A stretch of 16,151 nt of DNA from Sulfurospirillaceae bacterium (GTDB lineage Bacteria > Campylobacterota > Campylobacteria > Campylobacterales > Sulfurospirillaceae). The stretch lies in contig JAQWCT010000027.1 in NCBI GenBank assembly GCA_028705785.1, positions 1 to 16,151 on the forward strand. The letters run 5' to 3'. The notes under the pieces were generated by a model. It was given only the letters and a program-made list of their open reading frames with translations, was not told the DNA's origin and ran no database searches. Shown here piece after piece: positions 13,706 through 16,151 of the stretch. The translations under genes and the position numbers were made by a program. Numbering within the stretch: the first letter of the stretch is position 1; each line of letters starts with the position of its first letter.

Positions 13706-13720
13706 TTAACACAATGTTAA
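13706..13720. promoter_or_regulatory. Candidate operator TTAACA-caa-TGTTAA upstream of the DUF1104 gene
   Basis: A perfect 6-bp inverted repeat with a 3-nt spacer covers the -35 position of the presumed DUF1104 promoter. The form suits a dimeric regulator that either replaces the missing -35 or blocks it. No cognate regulator is evident here. Confidence 0.35.
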
Positions 13721-13781
13721 TGTCATATGATAATTTTAATAACTTTAAAAGAAACAAAAAGGCTTGGAGATAAACTTTGAA

Positions 13782-14657
13782 TTAGCCCAAAACTTTTTCT
13801 ATCGCCTCTTTCAACTCCGCGTTAAGATTGTCCATCTTATTGAGCATCCATAAAAGATAGTTTTTGTCTATTTCTAATATCTCTTGGGGTGTTTTGCCTG
13901 CGTATTTGCCAAAGCTGATGGTGATGATGGCTTCTTGTTTGGTGGCTTCTAGTGCGTTGAGAATGGAGGCTTTGACATCTTCATCAATGTTGTTAGTGTT
14001 TAACATATATTGGAGGTCTTGGCGCTCAGTTCGTGCTATATCGGTGAATTTTTTGCCTTTGTGTTTGCCGTAGGGAATGTGGCTTAGGATGATGGGCTCA
14101 CAGCAGAGTAAAATCATCTTAGGCATGGAGTGTTCTTCGCAGAGCCTTTCAAAAAGGTGTTTCAACACGATGACATCACCTAGTGCGTCGTGGGCGTTGA
14201 TGGTGATACCATGTTTTCGAGCTATAGCCTCTTCTTCTTTGTAAAGTCCCCATTGGTAGCGTTTGTATTGTAAGCTAAAAGAACCTTCTTGTGGGTAGTA
14301 AGCACGCAAAATGCGAAAAGTGTCGATGAGGCTCATCTGTGAAGTAAAGCCTTCTTTGGAGAGCATGGATAGGTCAAATGCAGCGTTTTGAATGACGATA
14401 AGGTTACTTGGATGGTTGAGTTCAAGGAGTCTTTTATAGGCTTTGGTGTGGATACAAGCAGGTTTATCTTCAATCATCTCAGGGGTAATATGGTGAATCG
14501 CCATTGCCTCATAAGAAATGGCAAGGGGCGGTTTGCACAAATCATCGTGTATCTCTTCGATTTTTCCATCTTCATCGAGGACTAAAAAACTGAGCTGACA
14601 GATGCGGTCTTTTTCTGCCATTCCTGTGGTTTCTGTATCTAAGAGGATGATTTTCAT
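13782..14657 (-). CDS. DEDDh 3'-5' exonuclease with two ExoX/DUF3820-like C-terminal repeats
   Basis: The 291-residue protein starts with the Exo I motif LLDTETTG (D7, E9), followed by Exo II QNAAFDLSML (D95) and Exo III HDALGDV (H156, D161), which makes it a DEDDh (DnaQ-type) nuclease. Typical members remove nucleotides from single-stranded DNA or RNA 3' ends. After the catalytic domain come two copies of a 27-residue motif. The first is IPYGKHKGKKFTDIARTERQ with DLQYMLN following (about 194-220), and the second is ISFGKYAGKTPQEILEIDKN with YLLWMLN following (about 247-273). The motif resembles the ExoX-like C-terminal/DUF3820 module. Having two is less usual than one. The start is supported by AGGAAG five nt upstream and by TATAAT at 14701-14696. 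It is the only gene in its transcript as far as can be seen. Confidence 0.88.
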   Translation of the reverse strand: MKIILLDTETTGMAEKDRICQLSFLVLDEDGKIEEIHDDLCKPPLAISYEAMAIHHITPEMIEDKPACIHTKAYKRLLELNHPSNLIVIQNAAFDLSMLSKEGFTSQMSLIDTFRILRAYYPQEGSFSLQYKRYQWGLYKEEEAIARKHGITINAHDALGDVIVLKHLFERLCEEHSMPKMILLCCEPIILSHIPYGKHKGKKFTDIARTERQDLQYMLNTNNIDEDVKASILNALEATKQEAIITISFGKYAGKTPQEILEIDKNYLLWMLNKMDNLNAELKEAIEKVLG

Positions 14658-14695
14658 TGTACTTCCTAGTGTGCCTTGATGGTTTATAGGAAAGT

Positions 14696-14701
14696 ATTAT
14701 A
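14696..14701 (-). promoter_or_regulatory. -10 element (TATAAT) for the exonuclease gene
   Basis: A consensus TATAAT on the minus strand lies 38 nt before the ATG at 14657, giving a leader of about 32 nt. Confidence 0.5.
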
Positions 14702-14770
14702 GCCTTTATGGATGAAATGTTACTTACGGATAAGTTTTATGCAATTTAGAACTTTTTTGTCCCTTTGAGC

Positions 14771-14799
14771 TTGACAGATGGTAATGCTAAAGCTAAAAT
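14771..14799 (+). promoter_or_regulatory. Sigma70 promoter for the TRAP transporter operon
   Basis: TTGACA at 14771-14776 and TAAAAT at 14794-14799 are separated by exactly 17 nt, the best -35/-10 pair in the window. Transcription would start near 14806, about 29 nt before the ATG at 14835. Confidence 0.75.
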
Positions 14800-14834
14800 C
14801 TAAGTAGTTCAAAATTTATCACGAGGAGAAAAGA

Positions 14835-15788
14835 ATGAAAAAATTACTACGAAATACTATGGTTGCAAGTGCAATGGCAGTTTGTTTTAACACACAAGTC
14901 GTTGCAGCAGAGTTTATCAATGTCCTAACGGGGGGCACGAGCGGTATTTATTATCCTCTAGGTGTGGCACTTTCGCAGATTTATGCCAAAGCGATGCCTG
15001 ATGCTAAAACTGCGGTACAAGCGACTAAGGCGAGTATCGAAAATCTTAACTTACTACAAGCTGGAAGAGGCGAAGTGGGTATCTCTTTGGGCGATTCATT
15101 TTCGGATGCTTACAAAGGTGACCCTGATGCTGGATTTAAAGCACCGTTAGATAAGCTTCGAACCATCACAGCGCTTTACCCTAACTACATTCACTTTGTA
15201 GCCGCAGCCGATTCTGGTATTAAATCTTTTGCAGACATCAAAGGCAAGCGCATCTCTGTTGGCGCACCAAAGTCAGGCACACAGCTTAATTCACAAAAAA
15301 TTCTTGAAGCTGCAGGTATCAGTTATAAAGATTTCTCCAAAGTCGAATACCTTTCCTATGCAGAGTCGGTGGAACTTATGAAAAACAGACAACTCGATGT
15401 GACACTGCTTTCTTCAGGTGCAGGCGTTGCGGCACTTCGTGATTTGGCGACTTCTCAAAAGGTCGTTTTCTTAACTATCCCTGCGGATATCGTTACTAAA
15501 ATCAACGATGCGGCGTATCAAGTCGGCGTTATCCCTGCGAATACTTATGAGGGACAAACGGCTGATGTTCAAACGATTATGGTGCAAAACTTCCTTGTAA
15601 CGCATTCTGGTGTTTCTACTGAAACGGTGTATAAGATGACAAAATCTATGTTTGAAAATCTTGACCAAATGGTAGCGGCACATTCAGCGGCTAAGGGCAT
15701 TCAAAAAGAAAATGCTATCAAAAGTTTACCTGCACCACTTCACGCTGGCGCTGAAAAATATTACCGTGAAATCGGACTTCTAAAATAG
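14835..15788 (+). CDS. TAXI-family TRAP transporter solute-binding protein
   Basis: The 317-residue protein has a signal peptide cleaved after about residue 25 (TQVVAA then EFINVLTGGTSGIYYPLG). The motif LTGGTSGIYYPLG is the family signature of TAXI (TRAP-associated extracytoplasmic immunogenic) receptors; later TTLSSGAG-like and GVIPANTYEGQ segments also fit. TAXI proteins bind an organic acid or amino acid such as glutamate in the periplasm and deliver it to a sodium- or proton-coupled TRAP permease. The specific ligand here is not evident. GAGGAG lies 8 nt upstream of the ATG and a strong promoter lies above. The permease gene follows after 27 nt on the same strand, so this is the first gene of the transporter operon. 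Confidence 0.93.
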   Translation: MKKLLRNTMVASAMAVCFNTQVVAAEFINVLTGGTSGIYYPLGVALSQIYAKAMPDAKTAVQATKASIENLNLLQAGRGEVGISLGDSFSDAYKGDPDAGFKAPLDKLRTITALYPNYIHFVAAADSGIKSFADIKGKRISVGAPKSGTQLNSQKILEAAGISYKDFSKVEYLSYAESVELMKNRQLDVTLLSSGAGVAALRDLATSQKVVFLTIPADIVTKINDAAYQVGVIPANTYEGQTADVQTIMVQNFLVTHSGVSTETVYKMTKSMFENLDQMVAAHSAAKGIQKENAIKSLPAPLHAGAEKYYREIGLLK

Positions 15789-15815
15789 AAAATTTATGAG
15801 CATAAAGGAATTAAT

Positions 15816-16151
15816 GTGAGCGATACAACGCAAAGTGATGTCCATCCTGATCCTTCGGATTTTGAAGAGCATGGACATCAAAGAACACTACAAGATTGGG
15901 CGGGACGCGTTGCGATGTTCGCCGCTCTGTCTTTTTCGACTTATCAAATTGCGGTTGCGGCATTTCATCCGTTTTCTAGCCTTATCATTCGAGCCTTACA
16001 TGTAAGCTTTTTATTGATGCTTATTTTTATGTTTTACCCTGCTAGTTCCAAAGGGAGAACACAAACAAGTATCCCTTGGTACGATATGGTTCTCTCGGCT
16101 ATTGGGTTTGGGGTTGGTTTTTACCATCTCATCTTTGAGGGTGATTTGATA
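15816..16151 (+). CDS. TRAP transporter fused permease, N-terminal part
   Basis: The frame begins at GTG 15816 and stays open to the end of the window, 112 codons. AAAGGA lies 6 nt before the GTG, and the ATG one base earlier is followed at once by TGA, so GTG is the start. The first 30 residues are acidic and His-rich and cytoplasmic. They are followed by TM spans at about 31-50, 55-74 and 89-107. The motif RALHVSFLLMLIFMFYPASSK at about 59-79 is typical of the N-terminal (DctQ-like) part of fused DctQM permeases that pair with TAXI receptors. It partners the preceding solute-binding protein. One TTACATGTAA copy lies in the RALHVS codons. The DctM-like half lies beyond the window. Confidence 0.88.
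   Translation, partial: MSDTTQSDVHPDPSDFEEHGHQRTLQDWAGRVAMFAALSFSTYQIAVAAFHPFSSLIIRALHVSFLLMLIFMFYPASSKGRTQTSIPWYDMVLSAIGFGVGFYHLIFEGDLI
15996..16005. repeat. TTACATGTAA palindrome, copy 10 (inside the TRAP permease gene)
   Basis: Read in frame as TTA-CAT-GTA-AGC, Leu-His-Val-Ser, within the second membrane span of the permease. The flanks GCC and GC are the same as for copy 9. Confidence 0.95.

Overview
The window looks like chromosome from a Campylobacterota (epsilonproteobacterial) genome, most likely Sulfurospirillum or a close relative. This rests on the moderately AT-rich composition, a DUF1104 protein, the TAXI/TRAP gene pair, the heavy-metal efflux operon of CusA type and the very dense TTACATGTAA palindrome. 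The genus is an inference from sequence style; no database was searched.

Layout from left to right. (1) 1-589, minus strand: a periplasmic thioredoxin-fold protein translationally coupled to a second exported protein cut by the window edge. (2) 719-1975, plus: a 418-residue coiled-coil protein I do not recognise. (3) 1980-3014, minus: a small SHOCT membrane protein followed by NADH/NAD diphosphatase NudC. (4) 3128-5136, plus: a run of small membrane proteins (unknown two-TM protein, YccF, DedA-family protein, ABM-domain membrane protein). (5) 5199-10831, minus: a tightly coupled four-gene metal efflux operon (Met-rich FixH/YtkA-like periplasmic protein, TolC-like channel, CusB-like adaptor, CusA-like RND pump) whose junctions overlap or lie 1 nt apart. 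(6) 11092-12740, plus: a strikingly AT-rich two-gene module, an XRE/ImmA-IrrE regulator-protease and a DUF4411 PIN-like protein, which looks like a horizontally acquired toxin-antitoxin unit. (7) 12822-13292, plus: a GNAT acetyltransferase that may be translated from a leaderless mRNA. (8) 13319-14657, minus: a glycine-rich DUF1104 secreted protein and a DEDDh exonuclease with two C-terminal ExoX/DUF3820-like repeats. (9) 14835-16151, plus: a TAXI-type TRAP solute-binding protein and the start of its fused permease, behind a clear sigma70 promoter.

Two signals stand out beyond the genes. The perfect 10-bp palindrome TTACATGTAA occurs ten times in 16 kb, where chance at about 40% GC predicts roughly 0.04. 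Copies sit both between genes and inside coding sequences, where three of four are read as Leu-His-Val. Second, the AT-rich toxin-antitoxin module is bracketed by similar, imperfect direct repeats (10951-11022 and 12769-12817), as if it had been inserted in the promoter region of the GNAT gene. No rRNA, tRNA, CRISPR array, transposase or integrase gene was seen, and no gene-free stretch exceeds 300 bases.
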